From positions 62,001-126,000 of the forward strand of contig RSEE01000023.1 of assembly GCA_003971905.1 (NCBI GenBank): a stretch of 64,000 nucleotides of DNA, written 5' to 3'. The notes beneath the pieces were generated by a model, which was not told where the DNA came from, did not search any database, and worked only from the letters and a program-made list of their open reading frames with translations. This stretch comes from Moniliella sp. 'wahieum' (taxonomy: Eukaryota; Basidiomycota; Moniliellomycetes; Moniliellales; Moniliellaceae). Each line of letters opens with the position of its first letter. Position 1 is the stretch's first letter. Below, piece by piece: positions 1 to 12,400 of this stretch. Both the position numbers and the translations under genes were made by a program.

Positions 1-333
1 GCCTCGGAGGTAGCCATCGTGCACGCAAAGCAGGGTGATGGTGCAGACGAGCACCGCGCCGGCGACACGACCAGCTGGCCCCACGAAGAGTGGAGCGCGC
101 CCTGCATGGGTGCCTCGCAGCAGGGCGCATGGCGCCAGTGTCCAGCCGCCGTTGCCTCCCGATGCTCCACGTGTGCAGGGCGGCTGAGGTAAGCAGCGTC
201 CCAGTGGTCCGCATTCAATATTCATCGCTCCTCGCCCGGCGGCAAATACTGAAAACAAAGTCAGCCTGTCCAGCGGACATCCCACCCACCACCACCACCA
301 CCATCTCCTCCCCCAGCCCAGTCCAGCACCGCC
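1..333. other. Window start: no assigned gene; NKAP upstream region
   Basis: I see no gene that I can support here. On the minus strand the first ~110 bases can be read as a hydrophobic stretch (roughly VAGAVLVCTITLLCVHDGYL), which might be the amino-terminal membrane segment of a divergently transcribed gene running off the left edge. No start codon lies in that frame close by and I recognise no family. The bases around 280-330 contain CA/CT-rich tracts (a run of ACC triplets near 288-302) typical of a fungal promoter and 5' leader just before the NKAP start codon. Confidence 0.3.
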
Positions 334-1945
334 ATGGCCGAGGCTCAGGAGCACGCACTGCGTGAACGCCTTCTGCGCCAAAAACTGCACTCCCAGCGCG
401 CCAACTCAGATGCAGGCGCCCCCCTTCCGCCCCTGCCTCCGCCTCTCCCAGCAGCCCAACAGTCTTCTCGGCCGTCTGGCGGCGGCCCCCGCCGAAACGC
501 AACAACCGACCAACCGGGCAGACGGCCTTGCCAGCCGTCTTGCTCCCGCTACCTCTGAAGCGTCAGCGCCCGCAGCTCCCTCGCTCCTTACCCGCCTCGG
601 TGGCGGAACGCCTGCCAAACAACCTGGCTCGCCCCCCCGGAGCGCGACCAAGCTGCTCGTCAGGATGATATGATCCCACTCAACAACAGCCCTCCTTCCT
701 CTCCCCCCTCGCGTCCATCTTGGGTCGTGTTCCGCGCCCGCATGCGGATGAGGAGCGCCGCAGCCCACCCCTCCACCTCCCCACCCTGGACCTCCCCCTC
801 GACGTTGGGGGGATGAACGCCAGGAACGAGGGGACGAGCGCCCTTGGGGGGCGCATCCTGATCGCCGGGAACGAGAGGACGAGCGCCCTTGGGGGCGCAT
901 CCTGATCGCCGGGAACGAGGGGACGAGCGCCGTTGGGGGGCACATCCTGATCGCCAGAGCGAGAGGACACACGGGGTAGAGGTTGGGGCAACGGGCCTGG
1001 GGGACGCTACTTCCCCGACGACGCACCCGCTGGTACTCGTGGTGGGGGATGGGGAGATCGGGCTCAGGGTGTCCGTCGCTCTTACCGATGCTGCTGGTGG
1101 GGGGTTCCTTGAGCACCGGCGGCAAGAGCGCGAGCGTCGGACGGATGTGACGGTGTGGGCCAAACCCCCGTCTTCGCCTTATGTCGACAGCGAGGAAGAG
1201 CGGAGCGTCGTCGGGCGGAGCGCAAGGAGCGGAAACGGCGGGAACATCGTGACCACCGTGACCATCGCAAGCACGGGGACCATCGCGAGCACCGACGTTC
1301 CACACATGAAAGGAAACGGAGAGGGAAAGGGAAAGGGAAAACGATCCTCTCGCCACCACTCTCGTCACGCCACTCAGCTCATCGCCACCACTCTGACAGT
1401 CACCGTTCGGATGGCCATCGTACTTCCCGTCATCGGCACGACGAGCATCGTTCGCGCTCCAAGCGGCACGAATCGGATTCCGAAGAACAGGAACGCAGCA
1501 GCAAGCGGCCACGTCGCTCCGTCTCTGTCGAAGAAAAGGCAAAGCAAAGCGTTCGGACGAATCGGATGAGGAAGTAGGTCCCCAGCTACCCAAAACGGTG
1601 GAAGGAAAACCACTGGACCCCCGCGCATATGGCTCCGCTCTCCTTGCAGGCGAAGGAAGTGCCATGGCTGCGTTTGTCACGGAGGGGCAGCGTATTCCGC
1701 GCCGTGGTGAGATTGGGTTGTCATCCGAACAGATTGAATCATTTGAAAAGGCCGGCTTTGTCATGTCCGGCTCCCGGCACCAGAGGATGAACGCGGTACG
1801 AATGCGGAAGGAGAACCAGGTCATCTCGGCGGAGGAGAAACGGACGCTACTAAAGCAACAACGGGAGGAAAAGCTCAAGAAGGAACAAGAGATCGTCTCC
1901 CAGTTCCGTGAGATGGTGGATACCCTCCAGCCGCCGGGAAGGTAA
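334..1945 (+). CDS. NKAP-family protein (splicing-associated, C-terminal SynMuv/NKAP domain)
   Basis: The C-terminal ~115 residues match the NKAP domain: a VGPQLP-like lead-in, then RIPRRGEIGLSSEQI, FEKAGFVMSGSRHQRMNA and RKENQVISAEEKR (about 1655-1850), followed by a lysine/glutamate-rich helix. Upstream (about 1195-1560) is a long Arg/His/Asp/Ser-rich tract (HRDHRDH, RSRSKRHESDSEE), as in the RS-like region of NKAP. The family is nuclear and linked to pre-mRNA splicing and transcriptional repression. The proposed start at 334 gives MAEAQEHALRERLLRQKL, a helical opening plausible for fungal members, but joining it to the domain requires several changes of frame across 450-1200, including through a tandem repeat at 823-956. 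Some may be introns and some single-base errors. The C-terminal domain call is firm; the N-terminal exon structure is not. Confidence 0.82.
823..956 (+). repeat. Three tandem copies of a 44-45 bp unit inside the NKAP gene
   Basis: The unit begins GGAACGAGGGGACGAGCGCC and ends CATCCTGATCGCC. It occurs three times head to tail with few substitutions. The middle copy has one G fewer in its G-run than the outer copies, so unit length differs by one and the reading frame changes between copies. If translated in the Arg/Asp-rich frame it adds RERDER-like residues to the low-complexity N-terminal half of NKAP. Confidence 0.85.
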
Positions 1946-2596
1946 TCAGATATGTATGGTTTCCTTGCATCTCAAACACCAGGAGTGTATCATAGAGGAA
2001 CGCAAGTACCGCTCTAACAGGCAGGCGTCTTCGCGTAGGATGATCTCGGTATCGGCGCTCAACACTCAAACCGCAAGCGAGATATATACAACTAGGAAAG
2101 ACTGAAGGGTGTGTATGGGCAGAGCAGTGTAGTAGCCAGTTTATTTGGTTCACACTGCAAGTACTGGATACCCAACCGACCAGAGACACGACGGCATTCA
2201 AGATCTGAAGTTTGCCTGCGTTGCTCAAATGCTACTCATACGCCATACTGCCTCCTTCCCCGGTAATGCCGATAATGCATGTCCTAATAGACTGAGAGAT
2301 CGCATTTGGGGTAAGCTGTTGGCAGGCCCCCATTTTGGTGTTGCTGCGCCGAACTCCGCGAGACCGTGTGTTAAGAGGATAGTACGAAAAAAAGTGTCCG
2401 GGGAAGGTTCATGAAAGGGTCCATGTGTATGCATCATGCGTACTAGACCTCTACTAGGTAAAGGCCAGCGCACCGGGAAGGTGAGGGGGGTCGGCGCATT
2501 AGGAGGGAAGAAGGGCAACAGCATTAGCTCTGCTCTAAACCCGCCAGACTGGGGGTAGGTAATACACGACTGACTCGGGCCGAGGGCGGATTTTGC
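1946..2596. other. Convergent intergenic region between NKAP and AVL9
   Basis: Both neighbours end here. I see no further gene, RNA or repeat. Several short open frames exist but none has a recognisable domain or an appropriate start context. Confidence 0.5.
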
Positions 2597-4857
2597 TTAC
2601 CCCGTTGGGACCTCCAACGGGCCAGAGGGGACAAACTTTTGTTCTTCCAGGGTGGGTGCCGTAAAAGGAGCAGAGGGAAAGGTCGTGGTGGATGTGGTAC
2701 GGGCATGGCCGTGCACGGAACTCAGGGCGCGAGCCAGGGCGTGTGCCTCGTCCGCTTCCTTGGGAAGGGGAGCGGTGGCTTGTCTGCGCGGTGCCCGAAT
2801 CGGAGGAGCGCCCAAGGTGGGGGTTGCGTTCCAGGAAGAGAGGTAAGTCCCCATTGACCCCCAGGCAGCCCGAGCAGCAGAAAGAGGGGTACCTGTACCG
2901 TCCAGGGGAGTATTCGCGGAATTACCTTGACTTGAGGAGAGAGGGGGAGGCAGGGTGTCGTTAGGGGTGTTGGAGGGAATGGGCGGCGACGCTTGCCCTA
3001 AGGCGGACGCGAACCATCGCAGCCCGGCTGTGCTCGCTGTGGCGATACCTTTGCCGAGGGCAGACGCGCGTGAATCGTCCATGTGGCTGCTAGGCGAGCA
3101 GAGACCCCCTCGAGCATGGTTAGGCGGGCTTCGAACGGATGTCCGATAGGCCCTTGTGAATCTGGAGCCGACGTCCGCCAAAGGCGGTAGGCAGGTGTAG
3201 TTTGCAATGCACGGGTGAAAGGTTTGCCAAAGTGAGTCATGGCGACGGCAACGTTCGGGTCCCTCTCCTCTCGTCCCAGACCTACGGCGGAGGGAGTGCG
3301 AGAGAATGAAGGCCTGAGTGAGTCATGCAGCGAGACCGATGAGGACAAGGGGGTATTGGGCATCGTGGCAGGTAACTTCTTGTCCTGCTGCTCCACTCGC
3401 TCTGCTGAGCTACCGAGTGGAGCAAGCGCGTAATGTACCCTTGGAATTGAGCGCGAAGCCAGTCGTCCGAACCACGGTAAGATAGAGTTGCCGCTCTTTG
3501 GGGGTTACTTTCGTCCCATGTCTCAAGGAGGGCAGGGATAATCTCCTCATCCATCCAGCGCTTGTCGGCCGCTGCAGTAAGTTGGAGCGCCCCTTGAAGC
3601 TCACTCAATGTCAAAGCGGAATCGGGAGGGGGGTTGCGGAGCTTGTTCCCCAGTAAGGAGGGTTGGTAGTCTTTCTCGTTGGCTTGCGAGCCAGTGGAGG
3701 GACAGGGACAGGTGATCTAGCCCGTGCCAGGTGGGTGCAGCTTCGTGGGAGCTTACTCCCTTTGAAGAGGAGGGAATGGTGGATCCGACTGTTCCTTTGA
3801 TGGGCTGGGAGGGTCTACACTGTGATCGTCTTGGTCTCGAGATCGACCAAGACATCCATTTGAGCTTCCTGCTGGCTCAGTAGGACCGAGTTGCTGGTCC
3901 CCACTAGCCAGGAGTGGGCTCGAAGCAGGCCAATTTGTTGGAGAGGAGGTAAGGGTGGAAAACGCATTTCCACTAAAGAGCGGCAAGGTACCGGGTGGTA
4001 TGTGTTGAGGGAGGGTAGCGCCTGTGCACAATCATCCAGATGCGCCAACAGGCCTGGAACAAGCAAAACAAGGTCGTACTGCATCCCACACAAGGCTTCA
4101 ATCGGATATCCAAAGACCATGACCCGCCGTTGAAGGAGCAGTAACTTGAGAAGCACAAGAAGGTTTGCCCGCCAATCATATACCAACTGCCGTAGGTTGG
4201 TACCCATACTCAATGTAGCATCGAGTGAGAGCAATGATAGGCTTGTCCGCATCTCCTTGAGGGTCTTCATCATCCCCCGAGGGGATGTCAACCCTAGACC
4301 CACCAGCCCAGCATCCCCCTGGACACGAGCACGCGCATCAATAACGGATTGGCGTAGGCTGGCCCGCAATCCGTCCTCGAGGGGTAGCAAATCGGTCAGA
4401 AGGTGCGGTCGTTGAGATCGCCTTGCGCCAAATAGACCCTCGTGACAATGGCGAGCTTTTGCTTGACAGGAGCAAAGACGGGGGCGGAAGTGAGACAACG
4501 ACTGCCTTCTGACCGTAGCGCGGGTCATGCTGGCGTCGCGTACGGCCAGTTTGGATACATTCACCTGGCGGTTGCAGGCCAGCCCGTACACGGTGCCCCG
4601 ACTGCGAGTGAGAGGGGCAGCGAGGTGGAAGAGACAGAGGCCCTCGTCGGATTGGTGGCTGCCATCGGGCAAGGCATAGAACGGCACCTGGTTCATCAGC
4701 TCGGCATCTTCCTGGAGCGAGGCAGGGTAGGCCCACTCCACCTGGGGCCTACTTGATGGTGAAAGTTGACGACGGCCACGCCGAGCACAAGAGGCTCTGT
4801 GCTGGCCGCAGCGTGGTGGGGCGCATGTGCGTGCCGAGGCAAGGGCGGGGCAGGCAT
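2597..4857 (-). CDS. AVL9: AVL9-like DENN-domain protein, late secretory trafficking
   Basis: Read from the right, the protein opens PAPPLPRHAHAPHH and then shows the AVL9/DENN N-terminal block LVLGVAVVNFHHQ, VEWAYPASLQ, FYALPDGSHQSDEG, FHL and GTVYGLACNRQ (about 4800-4560). The central block LLKLLLLQRRVMVFGYPIEALCGMQYDL (about 4150-4060) is the core DENN segment typical of Avl9. Downstream are WLRAQFQGYI (about 3450) and FGKPFTRALQTTPAYRLWR (about 3225-3170). AVL9 acts in exit of secretory cargo from late Golgi, and DENN domains usually contact Rab GTPases. The start at 4857 is chosen because it is the first ATG in the frame that enters LVLGVAVV. At least one base is missing near 4750 (a CCCC run between HHQVGP and VEW), and other frame changes follow. 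The gene is divergent from CSN7 with a ~550 bp shared promoter. Confidence 0.83.
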
Positions 4858-5411
4858 GGCGGGGCGGCAAGAGACGGGGCCGCCAGACGTCGGCGGCGGA
4901 GAGCAGAAGGGCGAAGGCGATGGGGAGGGCGGAGGGCGGTCGCTGGGGCGCTTGAGCTTGAAGGCTGCGTGCGGCGCACCGGTGTGGGCCGCTCGCGCGC
5001 TCAGAGCAGCGGCACAAATTGGCAACACCCGGCCTTCGTCGCATCTCAGACGGTGATCGGAGCCTCTCCCAACACGCGCCCGCCCGCCCCTGCCGGCCCG
5101 CCACCAGCGCCCCACGTGGCCACTGCCGTGGTGCGGCTCCGGCACTCACCGGTGTTGCTCACCGGTCAGCCGACGCCCCCCGTGTCGCATGTCACATGTC
5201 ACATGTCACATGTCCATGCCCCTAGTTACTAGTCCAGTCACGCGTCACGCAGTCATGCGTCATAGTCACGCTGGGCGGACGCCGCTGTACGCCGATTGAA
5301 ATGTGCACGTTCCATCGCCATCCTGTATTCCGCCCCCCCCCGCGCCCATCCCACCACTTCCGCCTCATGCCGGCCCGCAGTGCCCCGCCGCCACCACCTT
5401 GCGCCTCTGCC
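4858..5411. promoter_or_regulatory. Shared AVL9/CSN7 bidirectional promoter region
   Basis: The two flanking genes are transcribed away from each other from this interval. It contains a four-copy ACATGTC-type array at 5187-5214, followed at about 5236-5270 by copies of ACGCGTC and related GTCAtGCG words. No canonical TATA box stands out. The regulatory role is inferred from position only. Confidence 0.5.
5187..5214. repeat. Heptamer array (ACATGTC)x4
   Basis: Four consecutive 7-bp units, the first with G for A, contain the palindrome ACATGT plus a single C linker. The array lies in the divergent promoter of AVL9 and CSN7 and belongs to the window-wide family of A-N4-T palindrome arrays. Confidence 0.95.
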
Positions 5412-6365
5412 ATGGCGTCCGGCACACTCCAAGGCGCCGCGCTCGTGGAGCAGGCCACCTCGTCTCCCACCCAGTTTGGCTTTGGCGAGTTGGTTGCAGA
5501 GCCTCTGTCCGCACCCTCGCGCCCGCCCCGCCTGGCACCCCCGACGCCCGTGCTTACCAGCTTGCCGCCTCTTTGCCTGCGGCACTGGACCGATTACGCT
5601 GCCTCCCCCGAGGCCTTCTCCTTGACTCCTGTGCAGGAACACAAGCTCAAGCTTCTCTCTCTCATCTCCCTCGTTGCTTCGCAGCTGGAATTGCGATATG
5701 CCGAGCCCAGGGTGCTCACTGCCTTGGGCTGTACCGACGCTCGCGGCGCCGAGGCGCTTATCGCCGATGCGATCGCCACCGGGATCCTGACAGGGCACAT
5801 TGACGAGCCAAGTAAAGTGTTGTACATCGCCTTCGTCTCACCTCCCGAGATCTGTCCACAACTCCATCCAGCAACACACCCGACCTGGCAACACTTGCCA
5901 CCAAGCTGGACGCATGGGTGCAGACCATCAAACGGGCCAAGCGGCGGTGGCAGCACAAATGCAGCAGATCCGACAAGAGCCGGATGAGAAAATGGCCACC
6001 CGCCTTGCGCACGAGGAGCTTATCGCTTCGCGTATGCCTCTTGCCCTGTGGAGAGCTGCCAACAACCCCACGTCCCAGAGCGAACAGCGGGTGTGGACCG
6101 AATCTGGCGAGCGCGGCCCACTCGGGGGTCGTCACCGTGGATAATGGGCAAGAACCGAGCCAAACCCAAGCCGGCGTATGTCTGGGTCTATCTTGCGTTG
6201 CGACCGAAGGGTCCCTATCGGGAGGCTGACTCTTTCATATTTGGCTCGTACAGGAATCGACCGGTGGTACCAAAGGGAGGGCCTCGGATCAAGCGCTCCC
6301 GCCAGGGCCATGGGCCCGTGTCAGCCCCTGACTATGATGAGGACGATGTGGTGATGGAGGAATAA
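5412..6365 (+). CDS. COP9 signalosome complex subunit 7 (PCI domain)
   Basis: The N-terminus reads MASGTLQGAALVEQATSSP then FGFGELVAEP, matching the opening helix pair of CSN7 PCI domains. After a frame change it continues TDYAASPEAFSLTPVQEHKLKL, LSLISLVASQ, LTALGCTDARGAEALIADAI and GILTGHIDE (about 5590-5805), which is the winged-helix half of the PCI domain in the CSN7 order. A coiled-coil C-terminal helix follows (AAVAAQMQQIRQEPDEKMATR, about 5945-6005 in another frame) and an acidic tail ends DEDDVVMEE. CSN7 is a scaffold subunit of the signalosome, which removes NEDD8 from cullins in the nucleus and cytoplasm. At least two missing bases near 5580-5610 and more near 5930 and 6130 are needed for a continuous frame. 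The start at 5412 is the ATG in the frame of the first helix. Confidence 0.83.
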
Positions 6366-6830
6366 GTCCCTTTTCTTGCATTATAGCGAAGCTTTATGTC
6401 ACAGACCTTCTCACGAGGTCTCGCGGCAATCCCCCAGCAATTCTAGCCGTCCGTCACCATTGGTGAGCATTGTATACTTACATTTTTCATTATCTTAACG
6501 ATGTGAGCTTTGTATCTACCTCGAGATGTTCCCCCACGTCAAGCTGGAAGAGCTGGCCGGAACGAATAAAACGCGAGAGCAGCCTCAAGCCCCGATAGCT
6601 GATAGCTGAGAGGAGATCTGAGAGAGATGAGATTTGATGGAATCGATGATTTCAGACGATCAGTGATTGATGAACTGAGGTGTGGGTGTTATGTCAGCAT
6701 CTGACTTTCGTTCGTCACGCGTCAGTGTTTCTTCAAGGACTGCTGCTACTCCCACCAACTCAGCTCTGACCTGGACTGCCGGGCTGGCTGGCCAGTGTAG
6801 TGTGCTCTTTGTACGGTGGTTGAGCAGCCA
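6366..6830. other. Intergenic spacer CSN7 to PAP1
   Basis: An AT-richer stretch holds the CSN7 3' end and the PAP1 promoter. Near 6590-6660 there are imperfect repeats of GATAGCTGA and GATCTGAGAGAGATGAGAT words. I see no gene. Confidence 0.5.
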
Positions 6831-8573
<1,743 letters not shown>

Positions 8574-9418
8574 CCTTCCTCAATATGTATTCTATTAGCC
8601 CACCATGTTGGCAAAAGCGTCATATTATAGTAACCTTCTCCTTAATAGCCCTCGTCCTTCTTACCACCAACGCCTATTCTCGCCTGCGATTGATCGTCTA
8701 CGCTACTCTGTCCTATACGCTTCAGCATGCATTGCATGCAGGAGTCCCCATAACCGGGCGGATCAGGATCGCTACGCTCTCCCACAGTGTATAGGGCCAG
8801 CGATCCTTGGCTCGAATCCCATTACTTGGCTTCGACAGCGTTCAGCCATTGGCAGATCCACAACTGTGCCTTGGATCTGGGAGCGACTCTATTTCCTGAG
8901 GCAGTTGTCCCTACTATCTACACTGGAGACCCATGGCCCACACTCTACCTATTAATAGCCCCAGTGGTATCTCGTCCTCCCCTTCCAAAAGTCTCGCTTC
9001 AACTTGTCTCGCCAGCCCGCAATATGTCACACTGACTACGTTGCTGTGTTCTAACTTTAATCATTCAACACGATCGCTCTCTGGCTCAGTGATCACTGGA
9101 GCGGGTGTCGCTAAGCAAACTACCAGCCAAACACGACTTGACCAAAATGAAGCTGAAGGATCAGGGCGGGCGAGATGAATCAGCGGTAACACGCAGCCGG
9201 TCAGCGGCAGAAGCGAGCTAGACACTGTCCCAGTGCTGGTATCAAATGTGCGAGCAACCTGCTGAGTCCGCACTGGGCCAGAGTTCCGCTAGATGATGCC
9301 CCGCCCATCCCTTCCATGTCAGCATCAGACCAGTGTGCGTAGTCCTGTTGGCCATTTTCGTATACCCACGTAGGTATAGCCTCCCACCCCCCACCACCAC
9401 CACCTCAATGCCCCCACC
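8574..9418. other. Intergenic region PAP1 to chitin synthase
   Basis: About 845 bp hold no gene that I recognise. An open stretch at about 8787-9035 reads YRASDPWLESHYLAS...ALDLGATLFPEAVV and looks protein-like, but it has no family match that I know and no conserved neighbours. The last 50 bp contain a run of CCACC triplets and the leader of the downstream gene. Confidence 0.4.
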
Positions 9419-9421
9419 ATG
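9407..9421 (+). promoter_or_regulatory. Four-codon upstream ORF overlapping the chitin synthase start
   Basis: An ATG at 9407 encodes Met-Pro-Pro-Pro and stops at a TGA whose TG is shared with the ATG at 9419 (ATGA overlap). If the transcript includes it, reinitiation or leaky scanning would be needed to reach the main start, which could tune translation. This is seen directly in sequence; its use is inference. Confidence 0.45.
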
Positions 9422-12400
9422 ACTGACTCGGACCTGGTGCTTGGACCCGATGCCGCTGATGGTGTCGTCACCACTCTGCAGCAGCGCTTCCGCGCCGACC
9501 AACCGTACTCACGCCTGGGCGCCACCACCCTGGTCAGCGCAACCCGCTCGCATCTTGGCCAACCTCAACGACGCATCGGCCGAGACATACCGCACCCACA
9601 CCTATGAAAATGCCAATTGGGAGAGGGATGGTCGCGACCCAGCCGACATCCTTCCCCCGCACCCGTATGAACTAGCTGCGCGCGTGTACCACGCAATGCG
9701 TCGCAAGCGCCAGTCCCAAGCTTTGCTCTACACGTGCGTATATCTCTCTTTTCATGCCTTGTTCACGTATTATAGGACTCTATTAACTCTTAAACTTGAT
9801 ATAACAGTGGTATAAGTGATTCGGGCAAATCGTTTCTCTCCAAACTGGTCCAGAACCAACTGCTGCGCCTTGCACCCACCTCTCGCCCTGGGAAAGTCCT
9901 GGCGGAAAACCTGCAACACGCAGACAGATTCTTACAGCCTTCGGCCATGCCAAGACGAAGGAACGAACGCGTCACGCTTTAGCCGGTATACCGAACTGCA
10001 CTATGACACGGCTGGAAACACAACTGGAGCACGTATCTTCACATTTGGCCTCGACAGGTCTCGGGTAATTAGCTTGCCTCGTGAGGACGTACGTTTCATG
10101 TGTTTTACCAGCTCGTCTCAGGAGCCACCCATGAAGAGAGGGACATGCTTCATTTGGACGACACCATCTCCTACCAGCTTTTTAACTCATCTCGGTGCTA
10201 TCGGTACGTCTCCCATTTGAATTATCGGAAAAGGCCGCATATGCTAACTTTTCTGTGTTCTCTCACAGTCTCCCGGGTGGTCCATACAGTGATGACTCCC
10301 TTATGATGGACTCACTCCGTGTAGCCATGTTTGACATTGGATTCAAGCCCAAACATATTGTCTCCATATTCTCCGTCTTGTCTGCCATTTGGCACTGGGG
10401 AACATTGAATTCGGAGACCATAATGGCTTCGACGCGACCTTTGAGGCGGCCCATGTGCTTAATCCAGACACACTGGCCAACGCTGCGGACCTCCTTGGGG
10501 TAGAAAAGAAGGTCTGGCCCAAACCCTCACCACCCGTACTCGATGTATCAAGAAAGAAGTCATCACTTCTCTAATGAACGCAAGCGGTTCATCAAGCAAC
10601 GCGACACCTTGACGCGCGACGTGTATGCCACCCTGTTTGCTTTCATTGTCGAGACGGTCAACCACAAAATTGCTCCTCCTAAAACGGTGGACACTTCAAC
10701 GGTTATTGCATCCCTCGACCTTCCGGGATTTGCCTCAAACGAGGGACACTCCCTCTTCGAGTACTTCCCCCTTGGCTTTGAAGACCTTTGCAACAACCTT
10801 TTATCCGAGATGCTGTTCAATTGGTTAACTACTCGTGAGTTTGAAGATTCAGCCAACCCCTCCCCCGGGAAATGGTAGACGACGACGTCATTCTACCTCA
10901 AGTCATTCCTTCGGACAATGGTGCGGTTGTAGAACTCCTCCGAGGAACAGTGGTGGGCAAATCGGCGGACTACCGTCCGTCGGGGCTGCTTGGTGTCCTT
11001 GACCGTGCCGGCGCCAAAATCCGCATGGGCAAGTTGAATGAGGAGGATGATTCTTCCCTCTCGGCTGATTTGGATACGTTTGCCTATCACACCTCGTACA
11101 TCTCAACACAGGCCATATATGCATCTTCAAGCAAGCGGAACCAGTTCGGGGTGCGGCACTACCAAAACCCCTGTGTACTCTGTCGACCATTTTCTGGCCT
11201 CCGACACGGCTTCGTTTGACGCGGGCCTTGTATCCCTCCTCCGCCATTCCAGCAACCCCTTCATTGCCCGTTTGTTTTCCCGCCCGAGTCTCGCGATTGA
11301 GACCCACCCCTTGGATGATTCGGTCATTGTCGGAGCTCAGGTTAGTGCCCGGCCACTGCGGCCCATTACGTCGTTAGGCAACCAGCGTACCCGTATGGGC
11401 GATGAAAAGGTCGAGTCATATCTCAGCTCTGATAAGATATACGGCGTATCTCGGCAGCTCGATGCTACCCTGGTGAAATCATTGATGCCATCGAGGCGGC
11501 AGGCACAGTTTGGTCCGTCCTCTGTCTCCGAGCCAACGAGTTATCCAACCCAACGCATTCGACTCTACGTTGGTTCGGTCTCAGGTTGCCTCACTGAACA
11601 TCCCCGAACTGATTGTGCGGAAGCAAGTGGAGTACTTTGCGGGCTTCCAACTGCACGAATTTTGCCGTCGCTATGGCAACTTTGTTGCACCAATTGCAGC
11701 TGCTGCTGGTGCTGATAATGCCCGTGGAGAAATACAGGCCTTGGCCATCGCCAACGCTTGGCAACATGGCCTGATTACACGCTGGGTAAGAGCCAAGTAT
11801 GGCTCTCGTATGCTACTTGGCGCAAGCTGGAAGACCGATTGCGTGTCATTGAGAACGAAGCCGACCCATCGGAATCCCCCAAGGAGGAGACTTGGGAGAC
11901 GAGAGAACCTCTGAGGAGCTGCCTCACAAAGAGAACCAAAACCGGATGGGCGAAGAGTATCCCCCTTCTCAGGGTGCTACCCTGTCGGATAATCTGGAAT
12001 ATGGTGGACCAGGCCCGCCAGTCGAGCGCGTGAATAACTTGAATGTGCCTATTCCCGTGGGGACAGGAGGCATATGATGATGCTAATATGGACTTCATGG
12101 GCCCCGCCGAAAGGGGAGGCGACTCAAGGACAAGCCGTTGGACTCGGTGGTGATGGACAGTGAGGAGGTGAGCACCACCCGTCGGGTGTGGAAGGGAGTG
12201 GTTTGGGGTTTGACGTGTTGGATCCCCAACGTTTTGATTACTACTTTCTCACACATCCACCGTCCGGACGTGATGTTTGCCTTCCGGGAAAAGGTGGCTA
12301 TCTTCATTTTGATTCTCATTGCCAACGGTCTCGTACTATTTTACATCATCGGTGTCGGCGAGATCGTGTGTCCAGAGTACAACAAGGTTTGGGACTCAGG

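Noticed and set aside
406..1878. A long minus-strand open frame antisense to NKAP
   Set aside because: It is the mirror of the Arg/His-rich NKAP tract; its translation is low-complexity with no domain, while the plus strand has a conserved NKAP domain.
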